Below are positions 9,010 through 19,600 of a DNA stretch of 64,000 bases, piece after piece (the stretch's first letter is position 1; every line of letters starts with the position of its first letter). Both the position numbers and the translations under genes were made by a program. The notes under the pieces are model-generated. The model had not been told where the DNA came from and did not search any database. It saw only the letters and a list, made by a program, of their open reading frames with translations. The stretch is from Subsaxibacter sp. CAU 1640 (GTDB lineage Bacteria > Bacteroidota > Bacteroidia > Flavobacteriales > Flavobacteriaceae): the NCBI RefSeq assembly GCF_023156585.1, contig NZ_JALNMI010000002.1:593936-657935 (forward strand), written 5' to 3'.

Positions 9010-10275
9010 ATGGATTATAATGATTTGACAACCCTCGGTATTGCTTTTGGTTTGGGTCTCTTGGTTGGACTTCAGCGACAACGTACCGATAATGAAATGG
9101 CAGGCGTACGAACGTTCACGCTGATTGCTGTTTTGGGTGTCATCGCTGGATTTTTGACACGGGATTATAACAATCCATACATATTGCCCATTCTTGGCCT
9201 TTGCATTGCTGCGATGCTCATTATGGCAAATTATATCAAAATCAAAAAACTCGATGAGGCTGATGTCGGGCAAACTACAGAAGTTGCTGCCTTGCTGATG
9301 TTTGCAATAGGCGCTTATCTGGTGGTCGGAAGTCAGTTGATAGGTGTTCTTGTTGGTGCTTCGATGGCGATTCTGCTTTACGTCAAAGAGCATCTGCACG
9401 ATTTCATTGAAAAGATGAGTAACAAAGACCTTTCTGCTATTATGACCTTGGCAGGAATTAGTTTGATTGTGCTCCCTATTCTTCCCGATAGAACCATTGG
9501 ACCTCTCGATGTTATCAATCCAAAGAACATTTGGTTGATGGTAACCTTGATTGTGGGAATCAGTGTTTTTGGCTACTTCATCTACAAATTGGTTGGCAAA
9601 AAAGTTGGCATCATTTCCAATGGAATTTTGGGAGGCCTCATCAGCAGCACTGCAACTACTGTGAGCTACGCTCGAAAAACAAAAGACCAAAAGAATCTGG
9701 CCAAGATAGCAGTTTTTGTCATTACTGCAGCATCTGCAGTATCAATGGTACGGGTTTTAGTGGAAGTCGCAGTGGTGGTTCCGGAGAAATTACCGCAGCT
9801 AATGTTACCACTTATTGCAGAAATTGTAGTCTTGGCAATTATGTCTGTGACGCTATTCTATTTTATCAATAAAGATGCAAAAGGCGATGAAATGCCAGAA
9901 CCTGAAAATCCTGCACAACTGAAAAGCGCCATTATATTCGGACTTTTGTATGGTTTCATTTTGCTATTGGTAGCTTTCACTAAAAGACAATTTGGTGAGG
10001 AAGCATTATACATTGTTTCCATCATCAGTGGGCTCACCGACGTCGATGCTATTACGCTGTCGCTATCACAAATGGTTAAAGCCGAGCGCCTTCAAACCGA
10101 TTTAGGCTGGAAACTGATACTTTTGGCAGCCATTTCAAATTTGGTATTCAAAGGTGTGATGGCAATAGTCATTGGTGCAAAAGATATTGCCAAATGGGTT
10201 GCTCTTTCTTTTGGAATTTCAGTAATCACTGGTCTTCTCATCATTTGGCTCTGGCCACAATCTTGGCATTTTTAA
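9010..10275 (+). CDS. MgtC/DUF4010 family integral membrane protein
   Basis: 421 residues with about 11-12 hydrophobic helices. The N-terminal part (GIAFGLGLLVGLQRQR, then AGVRTFTLIAVLGVIAG) matches the MgtC/SapB fold. The C-terminal half matches DUF4010, with the IVSIISGLTDVDAITLS segment near residues 335-351 carrying intramembrane acidic residues. These proteins are inner-membrane and suspected of transport, but no substrate is established. The App1-like gene starts 1 bp after its stop codon, so the two are very likely co-transcribed and translationally coupled. Confidence 0.85.
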   Translation: MDYNDLTTLGIAFGLGLLVGLQRQRTDNEMAGVRTFTLIAVLGVIAGFLTRDYNNPYILPILGLCIAAMLIMANYIKIKKLDEADVGQTTEVAALLMFAIGAYLVVGSQLIGVLVGASMAILLYVKEHLHDFIEKMSNKDLSAIMTLAGISLIVLPILPDRTIGPLDVINPKNIWLMVTLIVGISVFGYFIYKLVGKKVGIISNGILGGLISSTATTVSYARKTKDQKNLAKIAVFVITAASAVSMVRVLVEVAVVVPEKLPQLMLPLIAEIVVLAIMSVTLFYFINKDAKGDEMPEPENPAQLKSAIIFGLLYGFILLLVAFTKRQFGEEALYIVSIISGLTDVDAITLSLSQMVKAERLQTDLGWKLILLAAISNLVFKGVMAIVIGAKDIAKWVALSFGISVITGLLIIWLWPQSWHF

Positions 10276-10276
10276 T

Positions 10277-11278
10277 ATGGGCTGGTTCAAAAAAGACCCT
10301 TTGCAAATCATCGTGTTCCAAAGTTATGGAACCGATTCGCACTTGTACATTCGTGGACGAGCTTTGGAAGACGAATCCATCGACCTAGAAGGAAAGCATC
10401 CTATAAAATTGTTGATTAATGCGTATAAACGTTTTGAAACGGATGAAATCAGAAATACGACGCTGCTTCTAAAATTACCCAATAATCATATTATTGAAAC
10501 TCAAACGGACGACAAAGGCTTTTTCTTGGTTGATGATTCAGTAGAAAATTTAAAAGAGATGACCAACGACGAAGGCTGGATGAATGTTGAGCTTTCTTAT
10601 AAAGATTTTACACAAACTCGCGTCATTCAGCTTAAAAATAGATTCCCTGGGGAAATGCTCATTCCTGACAATTATTCTTTTGGTGTGGCAAGTGATATTG
10701 ATGATACCATTCTGCACACGGGATTGGTATCTATTTTTAAGTGGCGCGTAATTTACAATACCTTTTTGAAGACGGCCAAAAATAGAATTCCGTTGGAAGG
10801 TGCCGCAGAATTCTATCATCTATTGCATCGAGGAGCTTCTGGAAAAGAAACCAACCCAATTTTTTACGTAAGCCACAGTCCTTGGAATATGTATCGGTAT
10901 TTGGAATTCTTTCTGAAGAAAAATAATTTCCCAAAAGGTCCAATATTGTTGCGCAGTTTTGCAAATTTCCGAATTCGTAGAAATTCTGGCGAAAAACCGC
11001 AAAAGCAAAAAGAAATCATCAACATACTTAAAACTTATCCAGAGTTAAAGTTGATTTTGATTGGCGACAGTGGTGAACACGATGCCGACATCTACCTCGA
11101 AATTGCAGAATCATTTCCTGAACGAATTTTGGCGATTTATCTCCGAAGTGTAAAGCACAAAAAGAAAATGCTTCGCGTCACAGGTTTATATGAAGGTTAC
11201 AAAACCGTTCCTGCGCTTTTGGTCGAAAGTAGCGAACAAGCTATTGAGCACGCTCGCCAAAACGGTTTTATTGTTTGA
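10277..11278 (+). CDS. App1-type phosphatidate phosphatase family protein (DUF2183)
   Basis: 333 residues, no signal peptide. The HAD-like nucleophile motif DIDDT lies at residues 140-144 (SDIDDTILHTG), followed by YVSHSPWNMYRYLEFFL and the downstream ILIGDSGEHDADIY acidic motif. These are characteristic of the App1 (yeast phosphatidate phosphatase) catalytic domain. It probably dephosphorylates phosphatidate or another phosphoester; substrate identity in bacteria is inference. It is coupled to the upstream DUF4010 gene (1-bp gap). Its last 11 bp overlap the 3' end of ppk1 on the other strand. Confidence 0.85.
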   Translation: MGWFKKDPLQIIVFQSYGTDSHLYIRGRALEDESIDLEGKHPIKLLINAYKRFETDEIRNTTLLLKLPNNHIIETQTDDKGFFLVDDSVENLKEMTNDEGWMNVELSYKDFTQTRVIQLKNRFPGEMLIPDNYSFGVASDIDDTILHTGLVSIFKWRVIYNTFLKTAKNRIPLEGAAEFYHLLHRGASGKETNPIFYVSHSPWNMYRYLEFFLKKNNFPKGPILLRSFANFRIRRNSGEKPQKQKEIINILKTYPELKLILIGDSGEHDADIYLEIAESFPERILAIYLRSVKHKKKMLRVTGLYEGYKTVPALLVESSEQAIEHARQNGFIV

Positions 11279-13301
11279 TGTTTTTAAAGTAATCGTAAGT
11301 GGCGTACTGTGACCGAATTTCAGGTTCATCATTTTTCACATAGGCATTCGTCTGTTCTGCATCAATGATTCGTGCTTTCACATTGTCTTTTAATTGAATA
11401 TCAATCACATCTCGAATGGTCTTGAAATGGTCAGGGTCAAGGATTGGTGTAACCACCTCAATACGATGGCTCAAATTGCGCGTCATCCAATCGGCAGAAC
11501 CAATGTACATTTTTTCCTCACCACCATTCCCAAAAATATAAATACGACCGTGTTCCAAAAATCGGTCGAGAATACTTGTGATGTAAATATTTTCGCTTTG
11601 CCCTTTGATACCTGGCACCAAGCTGCAAATACCTCTCACTAAAAGTCGAATCTGAACGCCTTTTTGACTCGCTTCATACAGAAGTTTAATCATATTTTTA
11701 TCCTGAAGGCTATTCATTTTCATAATGATATATGCCTCCTTTCCAGCTTGTGCCGCCAGAATTTCATTTTCGACAAGGCTGACAAACTTATAACGCATTG
11801 TAAATGGAGATACCAATAGTTTTTTGGCCTTTGGAACTATAAAAATTCCCTCGAGCACCAAGAATATTTTATTGATTTCCTGCGTGATTTTCTTGTGTGC
11901 GGTCATCAAACCAAAATCTGTGTAGAGTTCGGCAGTTTTCTCATTGAAATTTCCTGTTCCTATATAGCAGTAGGTTTTTGTTTTACCTTCAATTTCCCTT
12001 TCGATATAGAACACCTTTGAATGCACTTTGATGCCTGGATAACTGTAAAGGACTTCAGCACCATTCTCCTTAAAAATTTCACCCCATTTCAGGTTGTTGT
12101 GCTCATCAAAACGAGCTTTCACTTCAATAAAAACCACAACTTTTTTACCTTTTTTTGCAGCCCTTGCGACGGCGGAATTCAATCTCGATTCATCCGCAAG
12201 ACGATACATTGTCATTTTAATGACTTTCACGGAAGGGTCATCGGCAGCTTCTTCAATAAGCTTGATGACTGGATCAAACGACTGATACGGAAAGTGCATC
12301 AATTGGTCTTTTTCATCAATCGCTTCAAACATTGAGTCATAATTTGAAGTCACTGGATGCGATAAAGGTGGAAGCTCTTCAAAATACAAATTCTTTTTTG
12401 TTGGATTTGGAAATTTGAAGAAATCGCGGAAATTATGATACGTTCCACCCAAAACAATGTCTGCGTGCGATACATCCAACGCTTTCTTCAATACATTTTG
12501 AAACGCTTGCGGCATCCGTTTGTCTATAAGGATACGCGTGGCTTGACCTGTTTCTCTCTTCGGAAGCGATTCCTTGATTTTTTCCATCAAATTACCCGAA
12601 AATTCATCTTCAATATAAAGTTCGGCATCCCTTGAAATTTTGATGGCATAATAGGACAAATCCAAATCGGATTGAATGCGATATAAATTGTACTTGATAA
12701 TGTCATCAATAAAAGTGATGGCATACGTATTATCATCCGAAGGAAAAACGAAAAACCGCGGTTCATCTTTAGGAATCTGAACGACTTGAAATTTGGTTTT
12801 GGAAATGGACGCTGTGATGTAAGAACTTTCATTTTCAACAAAAACCGCATCTTTCGACGTGAAATAGGAGTTCTTTAAATCGATTTTATGCTTCAATTCC
12901 TTGTCAAAATGAGCTTCGGCAACTTTCTTTTGTTTTTTGGTGAAGTCCTTATATTTTATGAGTGAAATTCCTTCTTGCTTCAAATCTGGAATGATTTGGT
13001 TTTCAAAAATATCGCCAAATTCTTCCTGAAGTTTATCTACTTGAACTTTGAGTTCTTTGAGTACCGCGTTCGGCTTTGTAATCAACTTTTTTCTCAAAGG
13101 CTTATCGAGAACTTTAATTTGTCTGATATCTGAAACCCGAACCCGAAAAAATTCATCGAGATTAGAAGAAAAAATCGCCATAAACTTAATCCGTTCATAA
13201 AGCGGATTGCGCTTATCTACCATTTCCTGAAGAACGCGATGGTTGAATCGTAACCACGATAAATCGCGATGGTAATATTTATTATTATAGAGTGAGGCCA
13301 T
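11268..13301 (-). CDS. ppk1: Polyphosphate kinase 1
   Basis: 677 residues, typical PPK1. It polymerises the gamma-phosphate of ATP into polyphosphate, reversibly. The N-terminal domain starts YYHRDLSWLRFNHRVLQEM. The head domain follows, then the two phospholipase-D-like catalytic domains. GIKVHSKVFYI contains the His expected to be autophosphorylated, and IGTGNFNEKTAELYTDFGLMT follows. The C-terminal domain has the YIGSADWMTRNLSHRIEV signature. It converges on, and overlaps by 11 bp, the App1-like gene. The nearest upstream gene on the same strand is the deoxynucleoside kinase, 108 bp away. Confidence 0.96.
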   Translation of the reverse strand: MASLYNNKYYHRDLSWLRFNHRVLQEMVDKRNPLYERIKFMAIFSSNLDEFFRVRVSDIRQIKVLDKPLRKKLITKPNAVLKELKVQVDKLQEEFGDIFENQIIPDLKQEGISLIKYKDFTKKQKKVAEAHFDKELKHKIDLKNSYFTSKDAVFVENESSYITASISKTKFQVVQIPKDEPRFFVFPSDDNTYAITFIDDIIKYNLYRIQSDLDLSYYAIKISRDAELYIEDEFSGNLMEKIKESLPKRETGQATRILIDKRMPQAFQNVLKKALDVSHADIVLGGTYHNFRDFFKFPNPTKKNLYFEELPPLSHPVTSNYDSMFEAIDEKDQLMHFPYQSFDPVIKLIEEAADDPSVKVIKMTMYRLADESRLNSAVARAAKKGKKVVVFIEVKARFDEHNNLKWGEIFKENGAEVLYSYPGIKVHSKVFYIEREIEGKTKTYCYIGTGNFNEKTAELYTDFGLMTAHKKITQEINKIFLVLEGIFIVPKAKKLLVSPFTMRYKFVSLVENEILAAQAGKEAYIIMKMNSLQDKNMIKLLYEASQKGVQIRLLVRGICSLVPGIKGQSENIYITSILDRFLEHGRIYIFGNGGEEKMYIGSADWMTRNLSHRIEVVTPILDPDHFKTIRDVIDIQLKDNVKARIIDAEQTNAYVKNDEPEIRSQYATYDYFKNIKQ

Positions 13302-13409
13302 ATCCTAATTTATGGCAAAATACAGTTTATTTTTTGAAAAAATGTGAAGGAATTGATAAGGATATTAGCGCATTTGATATTCTTTGAAAACCCAAATGAA
13401 TTAACAGAA

Positions 13410-14024
13410 TCAAAACAATCCGTTGATTTCGGCATCAATTTTATTGATGACATAACCCAAATCTTCAGGTTTCGTGACAAAATCGATGTCATCGACATCA
13501 ATAATCAACAAATTGCCTTTGTCATAACCGTGAATCCAAGCTTCATAACGTTCATTCAAACGGCTCAAATAATCAATGCTAATGGAGTTCTCATAGTCGC
13601 GACCACGTTTGTGGATTTGCTTTACCAAATTCGGGATGGAACTTCTCAAATAAATCAATAAATCTGGCCCTTTAACCAATGACTCCATCAAATCAAACAG
13701 CGAACGATAATTCTCATAATCACGATTGGTCATCAAACCCATAGCGTGAAGGTTTGGCGCAAAAATATGTGCATCTTCGTAGATGGTTCTATCTTGAATG
13801 ATTTCCTTTCCACTTTGACGAATTTGAAGGACCTGACGGAATCTACTATTCAAAAAGTAAACCTGAAGGTTGAAACTCCATCGCTCCATTTGGTTATAAA
13901 AATCATCGAGATATGGATTGTCCACAACGTCTTCTAATTGAGGTTCCCATTTGTAGTGCTTTGCCAATAATTTGGTTAAAGTCGTCTTTCCTGCCCCAAT
14001 GTTTCCCGCTATTGCAACGTGCAT
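13410..14024 (-). CDS. Deoxynucleoside kinase (stand-alone)
   Basis: 204 residues. It has the P-loop GNIGAGKT at residues 7-14, a putative catalytic Glu at residue 31 (QLEDVVDNPYL), an intact DRS/ERS-type motif as DRT (78-80, QDRTIYED) and the lid motif KRGRDYE. It should phosphorylate a deoxynucleoside in the salvage pathway; the exact base preference is not readable. A second, fused copy of this domain lies at 33210-34340. That copy lacks the Arg of the DRT motif. The gene starts 2 bp after the stop of the upstream hypothetical gene, so they are likely one operon. Confidence 0.88.
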   Translation of the reverse strand: MHVAIAGNIGAGKTTLTKLLAKHYKWEPQLEDVVDNPYLDDFYNQMERWSFNLQVYFLNSRFRQVLQIRQSGKEIIQDRTIYEDAHIFAPNLHAMGLMTNRDYENYRSLFDLMESLVKGPDLLIYLRSSIPNLVKQIHKRGRDYENSISIDYLSRLNERYEAWIHGYDKGNLLIIDVDDIDFVTKPEDLGYVINKIDAEINGLF

Positions 14025-14026
14025 AT

Positions 14027-14806
14027 TTACTTGATTTTTAGTTGGTATTGATGTAGTTTTTTGGAATCGTAAATATACAAGGTTTCATTGGTTACCAAAA
14101 ACTGTTTTATTAACAATTCGTTGAGTGGAATAGGCAAGAGTTTCTCGGAATTTTTTGGCAAAAACAAAAGATGTTCTTTCTGTTTGAAAATGAGGTTTCC
14201 GTTATCTTCTGACAGCTTTGTGAAACCTTTATTTTCGAGTTTCTCAACCAAACTTCCGAAGTAATTATATTTATACAAATGCTTTTCGGTCAAAAGCCAG
14301 CAGAAATTGTAATTACTGACTATATCCAAAACGTTGGATTCAACCGGAATCGCTGTTGCCTTAATCTTATTTGTTTTATAATCATATAGTTCCAGTTGCT
14401 GTAAATCCATATTAAAAATCCAAAGATTTGTATCGTAACCAGTTGAAATATGAGACACATTTTTATAAGGTTGAAGTGTGTTGAAATCAATTTTATAAAT
14501 TTCGGCCAAACGGTTATCGAGAATTATTGCTGTATTAAAGTTTTTGTAGAACAGATTAATCTTCAATGGGTTGAAAGCATTGGCCGTTGTTATATTGCCA
14601 AGTTGAATATTGCTATAGGTCAAATCCTTATTCTTGTCAATCTTATGGAAGACGTTATCGTTTACCATATAAATGACGCCGAAATTGTCAATACCAATGA
14701 TGGATTGTAGTTCAATTGTTTCAGATTTAAACAATTTAGCTTCAATCGATTCTTGTGAAACCGCAGAAAAACAAGCACCTAAAAAGAATAACAAAATTGC
14801 TTTCAT
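14027..14806 (-). CDS. Hypothetical secreted beta-propeller-like protein
   Basis: About 259 residues from the ATG complement at 14804-14806, which opens a signal peptide (MKAILLFFLGACFSAVSQ). An in-frame upstream start at 14887 would lie inside the terminator of the preceding gene and is rejected. The mature part is a series of short strands with recurrent phrases such as FGVIYMVNDNVFHKID and FCWLLTEKHLYKYN, suggesting a small beta-propeller. I recognise no enzyme motif. The stop is 2 bp from the deoxynucleoside kinase start, so they are co-transcribed, although the functional link is obscure. Confidence 0.75.
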   Translation of the reverse strand: MKAILLFFLGACFSAVSQESIEAKLFKSETIELQSIIGIDNFGVIYMVNDNVFHKIDKNKDLTYSNIQLGNITTANAFNPLKINLFYKNFNTAIILDNRLAEIYKIDFNTLQPYKNVSHISTGYDTNLWIFNMDLQQLELYDYKTNKIKATAIPVESNVLDIVSNYNFCWLLTEKHLYKYNYFGSLVEKLENKGFTKLSEDNGNLIFKQKEHLLFLPKNSEKLLPIPLNELLIKQFLVTNETLYIYDSKKLHQYQLKIK

Positions 14807-14846
14807 TGTGGATGAAAAGTACAAAAATTGAGCCATTTTACATAAA

Positions 14847-14880
14847 TAAAAAAATCGCCTTTGCAGATGCAAAAGCGATT
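14847..14880 (-). terminator. Rho-independent terminator of the T9SS protein gene
   Basis: Read on the minus strand: AATCGCTTTTGC, a short ATCT loop, GCAAAGGCGATT, then a T-run. It stops transcription from the gene at 14908-16497. Confidence 0.8.
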
Positions 14881-14907
14881 CAATCAAAACTACTATTAAT
14901 ATTAAGG

Positions 14908-16497
14908 TTACTTTTTCACCACCTTGAAGTTCGTTGATTCATTACCAGATTTAACCGTCACAATATATAAGCCGGCATCAAGATTTTGAGTACTTACAGA
15001 AACCAATTGACTATCTGTTTCCTCTTGTATGATTGCTTTACCCATCATATCATAAACTACCACACCAGTAATGTTCATGTTGTATTTTATATTCAACTGG
15101 TCGTTAATAGGATTTGGATAAAATTTAAAACTATTCAAATCGAATTCATTTATACTTAATGTTGAATCGTAAGCGCCAATTCTAAATTTTCCGAATTGTT
15201 GTGACCATCCCCAAACTCTTACATAAACCAATTCACCAGGAGTTTTATCAGTAAAATAAATGCCCGCAAATTGGTTACCACCGATTACGAATTGACCATT
15301 GCAATAAGCGGTTCCTTGATTTGGCGGTGGTAAATTGTAATAAAATGGTATCAACGTACTTGTACCACAAGAACCCGTATAGGTTTCCATTCCAGTGTCT
15401 GAAATATTGTCTTCTGTTGGTTCACCTCGAGTTTCAATTGTGAAACTACCCGATGCCGGAACTACTACCGTAAACCATACATCTCTTCCTCTGGTTGAAA
15501 AATCCAATGTTTCGCAATCTGGGAAATTGGAATTGGATGCATTTACAGTTGCTGACGTATTGGTTGCAACTATGTAGCTCTCTTCAAAGGTTTGCCCAAC
15601 TGTTAATGCCAATGGATTGGTACAGTCATCGTTACTTGGTGGTTCGGGAGATTTGTAAGCACATAACTCAAAATATACCGCTTGTGAAGACATTGATGAA
15701 GTAACACCAATGTAATAAGTTTCTCCACCGGTTAAGTCGGCCAATACAATATTTTGACACTGCTCAGTTGGAGAAGGATATGTTTCAGATAACGCATTTA
15801 AAAAACCCGGTGTACCACTATAGACACCAATATAAAGAGGAGCGGAACCGTTAAGATGAGTCGCCTTAAAAGTGTATTCTGCAGTAGCCGCTGGAGTAAA
15901 TGTATACCAAACATCAGGATTTGAAGGACTGCAAGTCGATTCGTTAGTATGAGTAGCACTTGATGTATAACCGACAGATACGTTTTCGCATACATCAAAA
16001 GTTGATATCACCAAAGTATCTGCATTGGCAGGTTCATCATTGCTAGGCTGTTCTGGAAATGCATATACACACATACGATATTGTGTATTTACCGAAGCAC
16101 CGCGAGTATTAATATAATAAGTTTGTCCAGTATTTAAGGTAGCACTATAGTATCTTGTAGCACAACCTGTTTGACTGTTCAGACTCCCGGGTGTTCCTGT
16201 AAAAATTCCAATTCTTACGTCTTGAACACTCCCGGTCAAGGCTTCAATCTCTATTGAATAAACTCTCGTTTCTGTAGGAGTAAAAGTGTACCAAGAATCT
16301 ATCCAATTGTCATAATCCGAACCAGGACAATTAAATTCAGAAGATTTGGTAAAACCTTGAAAATCGTCTATTTCAGCATTCTCACAATCATAAGTTGCCG
16401 ATAATTGTGTAGGCGTTGCATCGATAGCTTCATCAGATTGCGCAATTAAAAATTGAGTCAATAAGAGCGCAACAAGCGTTAGTAATTTTCTAGACAT
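14908..16497 (-). CDS. T9SS-exported protein with repeated pre-peptidase-like domains
   Basis: 529 residues from the ATG complement at 16495-16497, chosen because it opens a clean signal peptide (MSRKLLTLVALLLTQFLIAQ). The middle contains three diverged repeats of about 130 residues, each with phrases like VWYTFTP, YIGVYSGTPG and GxTYYIxT. These are jelly-roll modules resembling bacterial pre-peptidase C-terminal domains. The last 75 residues (FKFYPNPINDQLNIKY onward, ending NFKVVKK) are a type A T9SS sorting domain, so the protein crosses the outer membrane and is probably surface-attached. No catalytic domain is visible. It is divergent from a second T9SS gene, with a GTTAAC-repeat operator between them. 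Confidence 0.88.
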   Translation of the reverse strand: MSRKLLTLVALLLTQFLIAQSDEAIDATPTQLSATYDCENAEIDDFQGFTKSSEFNCPGSDYDNWIDSWYTFTPTETRVYSIEIEALTGSVQDVRIGIFTGTPGSLNSQTGCATRYYSATLNTGQTYYINTRGASVNTQYRMCVYAFPEQPSNDEPANADTLVISTFDVCENVSVGYTSSATHTNESTCSPSNPDVWYTFTPAATAEYTFKATHLNGSAPLYIGVYSGTPGFLNALSETYPSPTEQCQNIVLADLTGGETYYIGVTSSMSSQAVYFELCAYKSPEPPSNDDCTNPLALTVGQTFEESYIVATNTSATVNASNSNFPDCETLDFSTRGRDVWFTVVVPASGSFTIETRGEPTEDNISDTGMETYTGSCGTSTLIPFYYNLPPPNQGTAYCNGQFVIGGNQFAGIYFTDKTPGELVYVRVWGWSQQFGKFRIGAYDSTLSINEFDLNSFKFYPNPINDQLNIKYNMNITGVVVYDMMGKAIIQEETDSQLVSVSTQNLDAGLYIVTVKSGNESTNFKVVKK

Positions 16498-16561
16498 GAT
16501 GTATATTTTTATGTGAGTTACAAAAGTCAAAAATAATATGAAAAATCAGAGTCGTTTCAGA

Positions 16562-16582
16562 ACCGTTAACTTATCGTTAACC
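16562..16582. promoter_or_regulatory. GTTAAC direct-repeat operator between divergent T9SS genes
   Basis: GTTAACTTATCGTTAAC at 16565-16581: two GTTAAC half-sites 11 bp apart. With flanking bases, the 21-bp stretch matches 22089-22109 at all but one position. It lies 68 bp upstream of the leftward T9SS gene and 107 bp upstream of the rightward one. Direct repeats at about one helical turn are the usual recognition pattern of OmpR-type regulators, two of which are encoded at 19956-22825. The binding assignment is inference. Confidence 0.6.
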
Positions 16583-16688
16583 TAGTGTTGCTTTTTTAAG
16601 TTTAACATAGTCAATACATTTACACCAGATTATTATGCTAAACAACTCTATAAGTTACGAATAACACAACAATTAATATTAACTAATC

Positions 16689-19600
16689 ATGAAAAAAATT
16701 TACTTATTTCTTATCACGCTGGTTTGTCTGCAACTTAATGCACAAACTATTGTAATTGATGATGTAACGTTAGGTGGATTGTCAACAAGCACGTTTCAAG
16801 AAACACCCATCGATGCCGATGACAATTATTCCTATTCACAATCCATTTATCTTCAATCTGAAATCAATCAAGCGGGAACTATTTCAAAAATTACATTTTA
16901 TACAAATGGCCCACTTGAAAACTCCAATGACATTGTTGTTTATATGGCTGAAATGACTGATGATGTATTTCCTTCAACGTCAGGATGGGTGGCTTTAGGA
17001 AATTTGACCGAGGTTTTTTCAGGAACTTATGAAACTTATGGTAATCAAGCAGTGATCATTTTGGATACACCTTTTGCCTATTCTAATAGCGCTAATTTGG
17101 TCATTGCAGTTGATGAAAACCAAGATGGAAGCGACACTAATGATTTCATCACACACAATCTTGGTTTTTCTACAGGAAATGGCAGAGTGATACATTACGG
17201 TGATAATACTACCAATCCTGACCCAGCCACACCACCAACTGGAATTTTAGATTATTACAGACCAAATATTGAAATTGATTTCAGTGTAATTACCTGTTAT
17301 CCTCCAAGTGGCATTACGTTGACAAGTATTAACGAAAACTCGATTGATGTTCAATGGACTTCTACAGCAGCTGATTGGGATTACGTAGTTCAACCTGAAG
17401 GTACAGGAAATCCGGATGCTGGTACTATTGTACCTGCTACAAATCCTGTTAACATTCCAGGTCTCACAAGCAACACTGCATATGAATTATATCTGCGTTC
17501 CGATTGTGATACTGATGGCACAAGTGATTGGGTTGGGCCTATAAGTTTCAGGACAGGTTGTGGAATCATAGATGATTTTTCTGAAAATTTTGAAACTTTG
17601 CCAGACGAATTGATGACACCTTATTGCTGGAATACCATAGCTTCCTCAACAGGAACAGCGCCAACTTTTAAGGTGAATACATCAGCGTCACAGGCTTATT
17701 CTCCTGACAATTACTATGAAATATCAATGAATGATGATGACAACCTATTATTGGTGTCGCCCGAAAGCTATATTATTGCTGATGGTAATCACAGAGTTGA
17801 ATTTGCAGCCAAAGTGAATTCATTAACAGCTGGTGTAACGTATATGAAGGTAGGTTTAATGTCTGACCCGAATGACTCTTCAACCTTTGTTGAATTATCC
17901 AATTTTGAATTGACAACCTCTTCGAGCTATACAAATAATTACAGCCTGTATTATGTAAATATTCCATTATCTACAAATGCCTACCTAGCGTTTAAACCCG
18001 AAACCACAGCAACTTCAAATAGAATTATTTATTTGGATGAAATTGTTGTAACTACCCAACCTGCTTGCTTTGAAGTATTGGATGTCACAGCTGATAATAT
18101 TACAGATATATCTTTTGACCTAAATCTTACTCCTGATACGCAGGTTCAGACAGAGTGGGAATTAGTGGTTGTTCAAACATCATTAAATTTCAATCCTGCT
18201 CTTGAAACACCAATCATTACCTCATCACTTTCTACCAACATCACCACAGATTCTGACGGTGCAGCAATTATACCTAATAGTCCATACAGGATTTTTGTCA
18301 GAGCCAATTGTGATGCAGCAGGAAGTGAGGGTTCAGGATTTAGTACATGGTATGGACCCTATGATATTAGAACAGCTTGTGCTCCTTTAAACACTGGTTT
18401 TATTGAAAATTTTGATACCTATTCAAATGGTGATTTCCCTTTTTGCTGGAATAAAATCACAAATTCAGTCGGTTCACCATTATTACAGGTAAGCAGTTTT
18501 GCAGGCTATGCCAATTCAGGTTCTAATACCATAATTATGAATACAGGCAATGATGCAAATGCAAACGTTCTTTTAATATTGCCACAGAGTACAGTAGCAA
18601 ACGATGGTGCCCATAGATTGGAATTTTATGCAAAATCCTCTAGTGCTACTACGCTACCAGCCGTTATCGTTGGAACTATGAGTGACCCAATGGATGCAAA
18701 TACATTTGAAGAAGTTACATCCATCCAAATAACAACGGGTACTACTTCTGGAGCAAATGTTCAATATTATGTCAATTTACCAGCAAATATCAATGAATAT
18801 GTTGTGTTAAAACATGGTGCCGGTTCTGCTTCGAGCGCTGCCATCTATTTTGACGACATTGCAATTGTGGACCAGCCAGCATGTCCAGAAGTTCTTAATA
18901 TTATTGCAGAAAACGTTACAGCCTCTTCCGTTGAAGTTAGTTGGGATTTTGTAGGAAGTCAAACAGATTGGGAATATGTGGTTCAAGAAGCTAGCACTGG
19001 CGAGCCAACATCAGGCACCGTAACAAGCACAAATAGTTCCAATGCTGATTTCAATAGCTTAATGGACAATACTACTTACGAAATATATGTAAGAGCAAAT
19101 TGTGATACTGATGGCTTCAGCGCTTGGGCTGGCCCAATAAACTTCACTACTGTATGCGTCCCTGCGAGTGATACATTCTCTGAAAGCTTTGAAGGCTTCG
19201 ATAACAATGCCGAGATTGAACCTTGTTGGTCTAGTTTGATAGACCCAGCATCAACAAGTCCGTATGTGAGATACAGCACGGTACAAGCCCAAGATGGAAC
19301 ATCAAGTGTTCGATTTTATAGTGGAAATGATGTTACGGCAGGCATATTTTTAGTTTCTCCATTGCTATCTGATTTTGACTTTACCAAACAAATTAGTTTT
19401 TACGTGTATGATAATGATAATGGAGGTCTGGAAGTAGGAACAATGTCTGACCCTACGGATGCATCGACATTTACTTCCTATCAAACATTTCTTGATGCTG
19501 ACATGACCGATGACACCTGGGAAGAAAAGATAGTTACTTTTGAAAATTATGCTGGCTCTGATACCTATATCGCTTTCAAATATAATCCTGCAACCACTTT

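Noticed and set aside
8983..9690. 235-codon open frame on the minus strand
   Set aside because: Antisense to the DUF4010 membrane protein gene; its product is a Gln/Asn/Ser/His-rich string with no fold-like pattern, as expected from the reverse complement of a hydrophobic coding region.
11268..11278. Overlap of the App1-like gene and ppk1
   Set aside because: Short convergent 3' overlap; both proteins are full length.
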